From positions 1-34,152 of the forward strand of contig CANGWC010000001.1 in the NCBI GenBank assembly GCA_947457515.1: a stretch of DNA of 34,152 bases. Reading direction: 5' to 3'. Of the stretch, positions 8,376 to 16,872 are shown piece by piece. The notes under the pieces were generated by a model, which searched no databases, had not been told where the DNA came from, and saw only the letters and a list, made by a program, of their open reading frames with translations. Position 1 is the first letter of the stretch. Every line of letters starts with the position of its first letter. This DNA comes from Silvanigrellaceae bacterium. Lineage in GTDB: Bacteria; Bdellovibrionota_B; Oligoflexia; Silvanigrellales; CANGWC01. A program made the translations under genes and the position numbers.

Positions 8376-8958
8376 TTAAAGAAACAGTTGTCAAAGATCC
8401 TAAAGCAAATCCACTAATGGCTCCATATCCCAAGAGAAATTCTGTTTTGATCCATCCATGACTATCCCAAGGATAATTAAGTCCTGAACCTATAGAGTAA
8501 CTTAACATTTCCCCTTCTAAAGTTAATCGACTTCCTGGTCTACGATACAGTGGATTGGTGGTATCCATAATCGATCTGAGATCATAGGTTCCCCAATACA
8601 ATGTAGAGATACCGTAAATATGCACAGTAGGTACCCATTGAATTTGAATATTTGATGGATGCTCTAAAGAAACAGGAGCGATTCCATACAAAGAATACTT
8701 TGCTTCTAACTGTGCTCCTTGAGCAAAGATCTGTTGCTGACCAAGGTTAATTTCATAAGCTCCTCCTAATTGAAAACGATGATCAAATGCCTTATGGGCA
8801 TGAATTTTAAGTCCCGCTAAGGAATACACTGTAAGAGTTTTTTTAGAGGGTTCTGGTTTCAAAAGAAAAAATCTAAGGGGTATGTCAGCGGAAACTTCAT
8901 AAGCATAAATTTTAAAAGTTGTTATAAAAGCAACGATGATAAGAGCGAGTCTTATCAT
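8350..8958 (-). CDS. Exported protein, probable small outer-membrane beta-barrel
   Basis: N-terminal Sec signal peptide (IRLALIIVAFITTFKIYAYE). The mature part is full of alternating hydrophobic/polar stretches with aromatic residues and Gly, such as FQLGGAYEINLG, LEAKYSLYGIAP, IQIQWVPTVHIYG and FLLGYGAISGFALGSLTTVSLTIGAGYQL. This is the pattern of beta-barrel strands, with the last strand at the very C-terminus. No specific family recognised. It overlaps the upstream PEGA/TPR lipoprotein gene by 4 bp (ATGA), so the two are coupled. Confidence 0.7.
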   Translation of the reverse strand: MIRLALIIVAFITTFKIYAYEVSADIPLRFFLLKPEPSKKTLTVYSLAGLKIHAHKAFDHRFQLGGAYEINLGQQQIFAQGAQLEAKYSLYGIAPVSLEHPSNIQIQWVPTVHIYGISTLYWGTYDLRSIMDTTNPLYRRPGSRLTLEGEMLSYSIGSGLNYPWDSHGWIKTEFLLGYGAISGFALGSLTTVSLTIGAGYQL

Positions 8959-9524
8959 TTAGAAATGCTGCGAATCATCTGAGCCGCTTCCTCATTAGAT
9001 GGATCATATTGCAAAGCTTTTCGATAGAAAGTTAATGCGTTTTTTTTATCATTTTTTAAATAGTAAAAGTTTCCCATAAGAGAATGAAAAATACTGACTC
9101 TTTCATATGAGTCTTTCATCTGTTCATAAAGTTTAAGAACTTGAACATCATCTTTTTGAGTGATGAATTTTTGAAGCTTAAAGATCATTTGCATATTTTC
9201 ATTTAAAGCCACAGAAAATTCTGTCTTTAAAGAATTTTTAACCCAATCTCCACTCATCTCTTGAAGAGAAAGGTTAATGCTAATATTTGCATCTCCTATT
9301 TTAGGAATCACAATACCTTTAGAGATATAACCTTCTTTTTGAGTTTCTAAGAGGAGAATTTGATCGCTTTTAGGCATGGTCGTTAAGTTAATGGGAGTTT
9401 TACCTAAAAGGTTTTTTCTTTTCCCAGAGTTGTCTAAAACATAGATAGCAGCACCTGTAGGTTCGGTATCTATTTTGAGACCATGGGCGCATTGTGAAAG
9501 GAAAAAAAGAAAGAGTATCGACAT
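8955..9524 (-). CDS. PEGA-domain plus TPR lipoprotein
   Basis: Short lipoprotein signal peptide with lipobox LSQC (Cys12). Residues about 15-75 form a PEGA-type surface/wall-associated beta domain (IDTEPTGAAIYV, LLGKTPINL, LLLETQKEGYISKGIVI). The C-terminal half is helical and ends in a TPR (SLMGNFYYLKNDKKNALTFYRKALQYDPSNEEA). Function is probably structural or in envelope protein assembly. It is divergent from the LysM lipoprotein, with 31 bp between the two start codons, and is coupled to the barrel-like protein downstream. Confidence 0.8.
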   Translation of the reverse strand: MSILFLFFLSQCAHGLKIDTEPTGAAIYVLDNSGKRKNLLGKTPINLTTMPKSDQILLLETQKEGYISKGIVIPKIGDANISINLSLQEMSGDWVKNSLKTEFSVALNENMQMIFKLQKFITQKDDVQVLKLYEQMKDSYERVSIFHSLMGNFYYLKNDKKNALTFYRKALQYDPSNEEAAQMIRSISK

Positions 9525-9555
9525 CGTTTGTTATTTTAAAATACAATATGATCAA

Positions 9556-11193
9556 ATGCTAATTCTACTCTTTTTATTTTCGTCTTGTATTTCTTCTCAA
9601 GTAAATTCTGAGACTTCACCCTTAGATGATTCAACCCCTCAATCAGCTTCCACAAAGAAAGCTCCTATACCTAATTCATCTTTAAATTCAATGTCTTCTA
9701 CAACAGCATTTAATTCTGGACCGAATTTATCACCTGCAAATGCTGAAAGTGATCTCAATACAAGTAATGTGGAAATGACAAATTCTGCTCCTATCCAAAA
9801 CTCTGTACCTATAGAAAACGCTTCTCAAAACTCACAACTTCAAAATCCTAATTTGGAGAATAACTCTGAAAGCTTAGATAATGAAGAAAACTTATCCGGT
9901 AATATTACAAATGGAAACGAGATCAATACAGCTCTAGATAACAATTCTACAAATGAACTCAATACACCTGTATCAACGCCCAAAAAAGTTTCTATAAAAC
10001 AAAAGACAACTCCTGATCTCAATACAGTTTTAGATCAAAAAACATTAACAGAATATGAAGTTAAAAAAGGTAACACCTTGTGGGATATTTCTAAAAGATA
10101 TTTACATAATCCCAGAAGCTGGAGAAAAATTTGGACAAAGAATAAACCAAAGATTCCTAATCCCGATAAAATCTACCCCCATCAAAAAATTATCGTAGAA
10201 AGTTCAGCTTCTATGTCTGGAGATGCTTCTTCCTTAACTCTGTCTGATTCCCAAAAAATTGCTTCTGGATCTTCTTTAAATCCAGAAGCAATTAAAGAAT
10301 TTGACCCCCACTCTATCGCTACAGTGGTCAGAGGTGAAGAAATTGGTGTATTCAAACCTATAAGATTGCAGCATAATGATATTATAGAACTTTTTAAGCC
10401 TTTGCCTGTGAATCCTGAATGGTTAGATAAAGACGGAGAAATCATTCCTACTCATGAAGTTACCGAATCTGATGACTTCATTGTTTTCGAGAACTTTATT
10501 CCCGAAACTCAGATGCTTCTTAAGAATCCTGGGTTTCTTACAAAAAATCCTCCTTTTACCGTGGGAGAAATTTCTTCTTCCCCTTCAACCTCTTTACTGG
10601 GACAATGGGGGAATACCCAATCTAATAGTGTATTTGCAACTTTTGATTATCGTCTTAATCTAAAACCTGGACAGCTTTTTCATACGATTCGAAAAAATGA
10701 ACTTTCCTCAACTCTTTTTTATGAACCAGAACAGTCCGGAGAGTTTTGGTCATATACAGGAACTGTAGGAGTTCTTAAGGTTGGTCCTGAACTTGTAGAA
10801 CTTTATACAGAGTCTAGCCCTATGGGAATTTCCGCTGGAGATAAGATCATTCCTTATAAAAATATCTATAAAACGATTAATTTAAATAAAATTGAGGATA
10901 CATTTACATTCCAGTCCCGGGTGGAAGCTATTGCTGAAGGTATTGGATATTTAGGAGGGAAAAATCAATTTATCTATCTCTGGAAAAACGCTTCCAGCAT
11001 TCAAGTGAATGATGAATTTGATCTTTATATGCCACCCTCTGGGATCATGGGCTTTGGAGATGTTGCTACTCATGGACTCAAGCAAGTTGCTAGAGCGAAA
11101 GTGATCGATATGAATGATGAATCTATCACTGCTATTATCCTAAAATCACTTCAAGAAGTTAGTTTAGGTGCTTACGCCTGGCCAGGTAAATAA
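9556..11193 (+). CDS. LysM-domain peptidoglycan-binding lipoprotein
   Basis: The ORF track begins at TTG 9475, inside the divergent gene, but ATG 9556 gives a lipoprotein signal peptide MLILLFLFSSC (lipid Cys11). That is followed by about 140 residues of Ser/Asn/Pro/Thr-rich linker. One LysM domain follows (YEVKKGNTLWDISKRYLHNP to YPHQKIIVE, about residues 167-215 of the 545-residue product). The remaining 330 residues are a mainly beta domain of unknown type, containing LKPGQLFHTIRK and SPMGISAGDKII. Likely bridges outer membrane and peptidoglycan. Divergent from the PEGA/TPR lipoprotein, with which it may form a functional pair. Confidence 0.8.
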   Translation: MLILLFLFSSCISSQVNSETSPLDDSTPQSASTKKAPIPNSSLNSMSSTTAFNSGPNLSPANAESDLNTSNVEMTNSAPIQNSVPIENASQNSQLQNPNLENNSESLDNEENLSGNITNGNEINTALDNNSTNELNTPVSTPKKVSIKQKTTPDLNTVLDQKTLTEYEVKKGNTLWDISKRYLHNPRSWRKIWTKNKPKIPNPDKIYPHQKIIVESSASMSGDASSLTLSDSQKIASGSSLNPEAIKEFDPHSIATVVRGEEIGVFKPIRLQHNDIIELFKPLPVNPEWLDKDGEIIPTHEVTESDDFIVFENFIPETQMLLKNPGFLTKNPPFTVGEISSSPSTSLLGQWGNTQSNSVFATFDYRLNLKPGQLFHTIRKNELSSTLFYEPEQSGEFWSYTGTVGVLKVGPELVELYTESSPMGISAGDKIIPYKNIYKTINLNKIEDTFTFQSRVEAIAEGIGYLGGKNQFIYLWKNASSIQVNDEFDLYMPPSGIMGFGDVATHGLKQVARAKVIDMNDESITAIILKSLQEVSLGAYAWPGK

Positions 11194-11232
11194 AAGATAT
11201 AAAAATAGTTTAAAAATTATAAGCTAAGCCTA

Positions 11233-11262
11233 TTGATCATAAACTGAAACTTGTGCTATGTA
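11233..11262 (+). promoter_or_regulatory. Candidate promoter of the 11.3-kb ncRNA
   Basis: TTGATC (11233-11238), an 18-bp spacer and TATGTA (11257-11262) lie just before the folded segment. The -35 is good and the -10 is poor, so this is a tentative assignment. A start near 11269 would be the first base of the first hairpin. Confidence 0.35.
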
Positions 11263-11268
11263 TGGTCA

Positions 11269-11448
11269 GTACCCTTGGTACACCGAGATAAGCATGCTCA
11301 GAGCTTCATCTCGACCTTTCTTTATAAGATAACTCTCCTATTGAATTCCAATCGTGCGATCTTTTCCGCGTTATCTTCCACCTTCCTCACGCTTGAGGCT
11401 TGACGGAGCTGTCGGCAGCCTGAGCATGCCCGCAGCTCAAATTTTTTT
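11269..11448 (+). ncRNA. Structured small RNA, family unknown
   Basis: A GC-rich non-coding block in an AT-rich genome that can fold as a chain of hairpins. H1: GTACC/GGTAC (11269-11281). H2: CGAGAT-AAGC/GCTT-c-ATCTCG (11284-11313). H3: AAGATAAC (11326-11333) with GTTATCTT (11370-11377), enclosing a small ATTG/CAAT hairpin. H4: CCTCA/TGAGG (11385-11398). H5: GAGCTG-CGG/CCG-CAGCTC (11406-11438), followed by seven T. The H2 loop region GCATGCTCAG (11292-11301) is a perfect 10-base complement of CTGAGCATGC in H5 (11420-11429), so a kissing interaction or alternative long-range helix is possible. The length near 180 nt recalls 6S RNA, but I see no SRP, tmRNA or RNase P core motif and cannot assign a family. 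Confidence 0.65.
11406..11448 (+). terminator. Rho-independent terminator of the ncRNA
   Basis: Nine-pair stem (GAGCTG, bulged T, CGG / CCG CAGCTC) with a 14-nt loop, followed by AAA and seven T. It is oriented on the plus strand and ends at the stop codon of the convergent minus-strand gene. Confidence 0.75.
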
Positions 11449-11785
11449 ACGACGTATATTTCTTTACAACCGGCATCCCAGGTTGATCATAAATAGATGA
11501 TAAAACATCACAAGCTAGTTCAAAATCATCAATATTGAGATAGTTTTTCTCAGACATCACAAGTTTTAATTTCTTAAACATTTCCTGTAAGTGGATATTC
11601 TGTTCTGTGAGATAATCAACTTCAGATCTGAGTTGAATCACATCACTTCCCATTCTCGTGATAGCATCCATCATGTACTGTAATTGTTGAGCTGTGATAA
11701 CTTCTTCTTTTGCCAGTGGCGCTGGAAGAAAATCTAAGATAATTTTATCTGTACCTTTTTGAACTAAGGTTTTAATGTTAGACAT
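11447..11785 (-). CDS. Small hypothetical protein with coiled-coil segment
   Basis: A 112-residue soluble protein, not recognised. The central part (about 30-80) is a helical, heptad-like stretch (AQQLQYMMDAITRMGSDVIQLRSEVDYLTEQNIHLQEMFKKLKLVM) that could dimerise. No signal peptide or membrane helix. It is divergent from secA, with 84 bp between starts, and converges on the ncRNA terminator, whose T-run touches its stop codon. It could be a small regulator or structural protein; no DNA-binding motif is evident. Confidence 0.65.
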   Translation of the reverse strand: MSNIKTLVQKGTDKIILDFLPAPLAKEEVITAQQLQYMMDAITRMGSDVIQLRSEVDYLTEQNIHLQEMFKKLKLVMSEKNYLNIDDFELACDVLSSIYDQPGMPVVKKYTS

Positions 11786-11869
11786 TCATCTTCCCCCTAC
11801 ATGTAGTAATTAGGTATCGGAGTTTATTTTTAACTTTCATCAGGCAAAAAATTCTAGGATAACGAAAAT

Positions 11870-14362
11870 ATGATGGGTCTATTTAAAAAAGTTTTTGGAA
11901 CTAAAAACGAACGAGAACTTAAGAGTATTCAATCAATTCTTGAACAAATCAATCAGTTCCAAGATCCCTTAAGGCAGATCTCTAATGAAGATCTTCAAGC
12001 TAAAACTCCTTATTTCAAGGAACAGCTAGGTAATGGCTGCCCACTGGATAAGCTATTACCTGAGGCTTTTGCTGTGGTCAGAGAAGCCAGTGATCGTATC
12101 TTGAAGAAACGTCATTTTGATGTTCAGCTTTTAGGAGGAATCGTTCTCCATCAAGGGAAAATCGCTGAAATGAAAACAGGAGAGGGTAAAACTCTAACGG
12201 CTACTGCCCCTGTTTATCTCAACGCTTTGATGGGTAAAGGCGTTCATGTTGTGACTGTGAATGAATATCTTACTCGTATTCAAGCAGAAGAGATGGGACG
12301 TGTTTATCAATTTCTTGGATTATCATTAGGTTGTGTTATGACAGGCCAATCGGATTCCGAAAGGAAAAGTGCTTATCAAGCAGATATCACTTATGGAACA
12401 AATAATGAGTTAGGCTTTGATTATCTCAGAGATAATATGAAAGTCAGTAAACAAGATTTCTGTCAAAGAGGTCACTTCTTTGCCATTGTGGATGAAGTGG
12501 ATTCCATCCTTATTGATGAAGCAAGAACTCCTTTAATTATCAGTGGTCCCACAGACCAAACCTCAGATAAGTATCTGATTGCTAATACTGCCGTAAGAGG
12601 CCTCAGAAGAGATATTGATTACACTGTAGATGAAAAAGGAAGAGCATGTTCTCTTTCTGAAGTGGGAACTCAAAAAGTCGAAGAGAGACTGGCATTAGGC
12701 AATCTCTATTCTCCTGAAAACATTGATCTTGTTCATGCTGTGAATCAGGCTCTCAAAGCCCAAGTTCTTTTTCAAAAAGATGATCATTACATTATTCAAG
12801 AAGGCCAAATCATTATTGTAGATGAATTTACAGGCCGACTCATGCAAGGAAGACGTTACTCTGATGGTCTTCATCAAGCTTTAGAAGCTAAAGAAAATGT
12901 TTCTATCCAAAAAGAAAATCAAACTCTTGCAACGGTAACTCTCCAAAACTATTTTAGAATGTATCAAAAACTTTCTGGAATGACAGGAACTGCAGATACA
13001 GAAGCTGTGGAATTTCATAAGATCTATGGCCTAGATGTTGTGGTGATCCCTACAAATAAATCCATGATCAGAAAGGATCATGATGATATTCTCTTTGCAA
13101 AACAATCTTCTAAATTCTCAGCTGTTGCTGATGAGATATTAGCTGCTTACCAAAAAGGACAACCTGTTCTGGTAGGAACTGTCTCCATCGAGAAAAGTGA
13201 ACTCCTCAGCACTCTTCTCAATCAAAAGAAAGTTCCCCATGTTGTTCTGAATGCTAAACAACATGAAAAAGAAGCTACGATTATTGCTGAAGCTGGACAA
13301 CAAGGCAAAGTCACCATTGCAACCAATATGGCTGGACGAGGAACGGATATTATCTTAGGACCTGGAGTTGTAGAACTGGGTGGTCTCTATGTCATTGGTA
13401 CTGAAAGACACGAAAGTCGTCGTATTGATAATCAACTCCGAGGAAGATCTGGACGTCAAGGAGACCCCGGAGAGAGTAAATTCTACCTTTCTTGGGAAGA
13501 TGAACTCATGAAACGTTTCAATAATAGAGCAAGTCAGATTGTAATGCGTTTTGCAGGAGATGAGCCTATTACCGATCCTAGCCTCACTAAAGTCATTGGC
13601 CAAGTTCAGAAACGAGTAGAAGGCTTTAATTACGATCTGAGAAAGCATCTTCTAGAATATGATGATGTCCTCAATAAACAACGTAAAGCCATTTATGAAA
13701 CACGCATGGCCATCCTCGAAAAAGCTGATATTAAAACACTTCTTTTCGCAGAAACTTTAGGTACCGTTGTTCTCACTTTCTGTGAATCCACACTTCCTCA
13801 TTTCTCTTCTCAAGATGTGATCTCCGTTTCTTTCCCGGAATTAGAAAGAAACCTTTTCCGTAAATTTAATCTTGTGATCCCTTTCACTGAAGCAGAAAGA
13901 AAACAACCTCTCTTCGCTAAAAAAGAACTTCTCGATCTCCTCTCCCAAAAACTCATTCAAAGTTACGAAGAGAAAGAAGCTCAATTTGATAAAGAGAACC
14001 TTCGGGAATTAGAGCGTTGGACCATGCTCCAAACCATCGATTCTCTTTGGAAAGATCATCTTCTTACCATCGATCATATTAAAGATGGAATTGGCCTGAG
14101 AGGCTATGGCCAGAAAGATCCTCTTCAAGAGTACAAGAAAGAGGCCTTTGAACTCTTCCAAAGGCTTATTGTGGATATTAAAGTTCAATCCTTAGAGCGT
14201 ATCATTAGCATTCAACCTAACCTTGCTATGCGCCTTGCAGAAGAGATTGAAAAAGAAATGAGAACTGAAATTGAAGCTTTACAGAAAGCAGAGCTTTCAT
14301 CTCAGGATAAAGTGATCTCTTTAGATTCTAAAAAGAAACAGAAGAAAAATAAAAAATCTTAG
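11870..14362 (+). CDS. secA: Preprotein translocase ATPase SecA
   Basis: Motor ATPase driving Sec-dependent export at the SecYEG channel. It shows GLFKKVFGTKNERELK, Walker A MKTGEGKT (about residue 100), DEVDSILIDEARTPLIISG (about 206), SGMTGT, MAGRGTDIILGPG, QLRGRSGRQGDPGESKFYLS and the C-terminal scaffold motif IDHIKDGIGLRGYGQKDPLQEYKKEAF. At 830 residues it lacks the C-terminal Cys-rich zinc/SecB-binding motif and ends in a Lys-rich tail (SKKKQKKNKKS), as in several non-gammaproteobacterial SecA proteins. Two adjacent ATGs could start it. Many exported proteins in this window depend on it. Confidence 0.97.
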   Translation: MMGLFKKVFGTKNERELKSIQSILEQINQFQDPLRQISNEDLQAKTPYFKEQLGNGCPLDKLLPEAFAVVREASDRILKKRHFDVQLLGGIVLHQGKIAEMKTGEGKTLTATAPVYLNALMGKGVHVVTVNEYLTRIQAEEMGRVYQFLGLSLGCVMTGQSDSERKSAYQADITYGTNNELGFDYLRDNMKVSKQDFCQRGHFFAIVDEVDSILIDEARTPLIISGPTDQTSDKYLIANTAVRGLRRDIDYTVDEKGRACSLSEVGTQKVEERLALGNLYSPENIDLVHAVNQALKAQVLFQKDDHYIIQEGQIIIVDEFTGRLMQGRRYSDGLHQALEAKENVSIQKENQTLATVTLQNYFRMYQKLSGMTGTADTEAVEFHKIYGLDVVVIPTNKSMIRKDHDDILFAKQSSKFSAVADEILAAYQKGQPVLVGTVSIEKSELLSTLLNQKKVPHVVLNAKQHEKEATIIAEAGQQGKVTIATNMAGRGTDIILGPGVVELGGLYVIGTERHESRRIDNQLRGRSGRQGDPGESKFYLSWEDELMKRFNNRASQIVMRFAGDEPITDPSLTKVIGQVQKRVEGFNYDLRKHLLEYDDVLNKQRKAIYETRMAILEKADIKTLLFAETLGTVVLTFCESTLPHFSSQDVISVSFPELERNLFRKFNLVIPFTEAERKQPLFAKKELLDLLSQKLIQSYEEKEAQFDKENLRELERWTMLQTIDSLWKDHLLTIDHIKDGIGLRGYGQKDPLQEYKKEAFELFQRLIVDIKVQSLERIISIQPNLAMRLAEEIEKEMRTEIEALQKAELSSQDKVISLDSKKKQKKNKKS

Positions 14363-14411
14363 TATATTTAATATATTAACGCACATATTATTCTGTTTTT
14401 AAATATTTATA

Positions 14412-16844
14412 TTGATTTTGATAAGATTTTCGAATAAGACCAAAAAAAGGTTTATTGTGTTTTATTTCATTATTACAAATGTTTTAGCATTATTCTTTCC
14501 GCAAGCCTTAGCAAATTCCCCATCTCCAGAAATTGAAATACTACCCGCCGAAACAACAGTTTATAATATCAGTAGTAATCAAATTAAAGAACTGATAAAA
14601 GCCATAAGAACCAAGCCCTTCACTCAACTTGAACCTGTCATGAATCTCATTTTAGAGATCGTGACTGGTTCAACCTTCTTAGAAAAGAAAGTTAACTCCT
14701 ATAATGCTGCCACTGCCTTTGGTGACTATTATCAAAGTTTTAGTGTGGATGAAAGATACCATGTATCTGAAATTCTTCTTGAAAAGCTGACTCAATCTTT
14801 TATTTTTTTAGATACATCTACCCAAATATTAGAAGAAAAAATTGAGAAATTGACTCAAAAATTAGGAATAACCAAACCAGTAATTAGCTTTAGTAGGGAA
14901 ACTCAAACTGCATGGGCAAGACAGGAAATTTCAGAAGATCTTGACTCTTTTGAGTTGAATTTATTCCGCTTTATATTAAAAATAAAAAACTATTTTAAAA
15001 GTACTGATATTGAAATTTCATTAGATACCCTACTCAAGTTTATCATGGAAGATGACCTCGTGTTTGATATAAATTTTTATAAATACACGATAAACCCAGA
15101 AGAATACAGAGAGTACATTAATCTTAACTCTCAAGATAAGAAACTGATCATTTTATTTTTCTTAGAGAATAGATTATCAGATAAAAGCTTAATTTTAAAA
15201 GGCAAAATAGAAACAATGACTCTCAATGAGTTGTTAGCTTTCTTAAAGAGTGGCATTGGAAAACCCTACCGTTATCACAAAATATCTAGCGTATTAAAAG
15301 ATCCTACTGGCTGGGAATACCAAATCAAAAAATATACAGAACAATATTATGGGAAAGAGGAAAACAACATTCTATTTTTATTACTCTGTTACTCCCAAAA
15401 ACTTCAAAAAGACGCTCAACCAGGCGTTTCTTTAATAACCAAAGAACATTCATCTGAATGGATAAGAAGAAATATTGATATTTTTCTAGGTCTTCATCAA
15501 ACATTTTCTCTAGATAAATTTATAGACGAAACAGTAAAATTTCTCCCCCTTAGTCACCCACAACCTATAGCTCAGATAACCCTTCAAGATACTGTTTTAT
15601 TTTTAGAAAGTTTAGATGGTTTACAAAGCAAATACTCGGGACCCTCTGATCTTTATAATTCAGAGCACGTATTTCATAAAATCATTGATTTTACCACTCA
15701 GACAAACGTAACAGCCATCTCAAACCAAGAAAGCTATCAGCTGATTATAAAATATATAGATTCTCTTCCTAAAGAAACACAATCTAGCCTGAGATGGTTT
15801 TTATTATTAAGTTTAGAACAAAATAGCGCTTTTAATATCACAAAAGAATTAAGCAAATACTTACTCTATAAAGTATATAAAACTCATGACGATTATTTCT
15901 TGATTTATCAATGTATTCATCAAAAATACCAATTACAAAATGGAATTCAAAGAGGCTTACTTAAAATACCTAAAGCAGATTTTAATAATTTTTCTTTATT
16001 TAAAGTAACAGAAGGGCATGTCATAAAATTAATAGAACTTATGATTGTTCCATCTGAATACCGCCACTCTATGAAAGTTGTTTCTTATCTATTTAAACTT
16101 ATGACTGAAACAGATCTCTGTTTACCTGAAAATCAACATTTGTATTCAAAAGTTTTGAGTCAATTTAATAATTATTTTAACATCATACATTATAATTATT
16201 CTGATAAAGATGAAGAAGATTTAATCACTCTAAAACTCTTACGAAATTTTATAAATTTTTTCAATCATTCTGGAAGCTATTCTAAATATTTAAAAAGAAA
16301 TTTAGATCTATTATCTGTTAAGAGAATACTAGAGCTTGTTAAAAACGATATGAATAGATACCCTACTCATACTCTGGGAGAGAACTATCCCCCTATCACT
16401 TCTAAACCACCTAAACCTCTCTATGACTTTAAATTAGCTACAGCTTATTATGAGGATCTTACTAAGATTTCATCCTTTATTGATTCTTTAGATATAACAA
16501 CTGAATCTATACAAAGAGTAGCTGATATCACAGCATATCTTTTTTATAGAACTGATATATTGTTCACTCCTCCAGACCTTAAGCAGAATGTGCGATCTAA
16601 GTTTATGAATTATGTTGCCATTTCTAATTTAAACCTTTACGAAAACTTTCTAGAACCTTCTTTACGGAAGTATATAGACAAAGTAACCTTCGAAGTTTTC
16701 GCTCCCGTATTTATTAAAAGCTTACACAGAATACTTCTTCTTCCCAATTTCTGTTACATAACTATACATTTTGACTCACTGGATAGTATCATTAACTTAA
16801 CATCAGAATTTATGACCTATTATAGCGATAAAATAAAAATTTAA
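14412..16844 (+). CDS. Large exported protein of unknown function
   Basis: The N-terminus is a signal peptide (FIVFYFIITNVLALFFPQALA, cleavage before NSPSPEIE). The remaining ~775 residues appear mainly helical and rich in Leu, Ile, Asn, Lys and Tyr, without a motif I recognise. No ATG precedes the signal sequence. Candidate starts are TTG 14412 or 14418, which include the basic KTKKR, or GTG 14457, which has AAAAAAAGG about 6 bases upstream but loses the positive charges. It begins 49 bp after secA and may be co-transcribed. The base composition is more AT-rich than secA. A weak symmetrical hairpin follows the stop. Confidence 0.7.
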   Translation: MILIRFSNKTKKRFIVFYFIITNVLALFFPQALANSPSPEIEILPAETTVYNISSNQIKELIKAIRTKPFTQLEPVMNLILEIVTGSTFLEKKVNSYNAATAFGDYYQSFSVDERYHVSEILLEKLTQSFIFLDTSTQILEEKIEKLTQKLGITKPVISFSRETQTAWARQEISEDLDSFELNLFRFILKIKNYFKSTDIEISLDTLLKFIMEDDLVFDINFYKYTINPEEYREYINLNSQDKKLIILFFLENRLSDKSLILKGKIETMTLNELLAFLKSGIGKPYRYHKISSVLKDPTGWEYQIKKYTEQYYGKEENNILFLLLCYSQKLQKDAQPGVSLITKEHSSEWIRRNIDIFLGLHQTFSLDKFIDETVKFLPLSHPQPIAQITLQDTVLFLESLDGLQSKYSGPSDLYNSEHVFHKIIDFTTQTNVTAISNQESYQLIIKYIDSLPKETQSSLRWFLLLSLEQNSAFNITKELSKYLLYKVYKTHDDYFLIYQCIHQKYQLQNGIQRGLLKIPKADFNNFSLFKVTEGHVIKLIELMIVPSEYRHSMKVVSYLFKLMTETDLCLPENQHLYSKVLSQFNNYFNIIHYNYSDKDEEDLITLKLLRNFINFFNHSGSYSKYLKRNLDLLSVKRILELVKNDMNRYPTHTLGENYPPITSKPPKPLYDFKLATAYYEDLTKISSFIDSLDITTESIQRVADITAYLFYRTDILFTPPDLKQNVRSKFMNYVAISNLNLYENFLEPSLRKYIDKVTFEVFAPVFIKSLHRILLLPNFCYITIHFDSLDSIINLTSEFMTYYSDKIKI

Positions 16845-16858
16845 GGAATCATGCCTTA
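16842..16858. terminator. Weak bidirectional hairpin between convergent genes
   Basis: TAAGG (16842-16846) pairs with CCTTA (16854-16858) across a 7-nt loop. T-rich sequence lies on both sides, better on the minus strand (AATTTTTATTTT). It is shared by the exported protein at 14412 and the PilZ protein at 16873. Five pairs is weak. Confidence 0.3.
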
Positions 16859-16872
16859 TTTAATTGATTGAT

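Noticed and set aside
11233-11448. Riboswitch for a downstream gene
   Set aside because: The next gene downstream is convergent, and the RNA ends in its own terminator, so it has no cis target on its strand before secA.
12695-13648. Minus-strand ORFs inside secA
   Set aside because: Antisense shadows of a strongly conserved coding sequence with no domain of their own.
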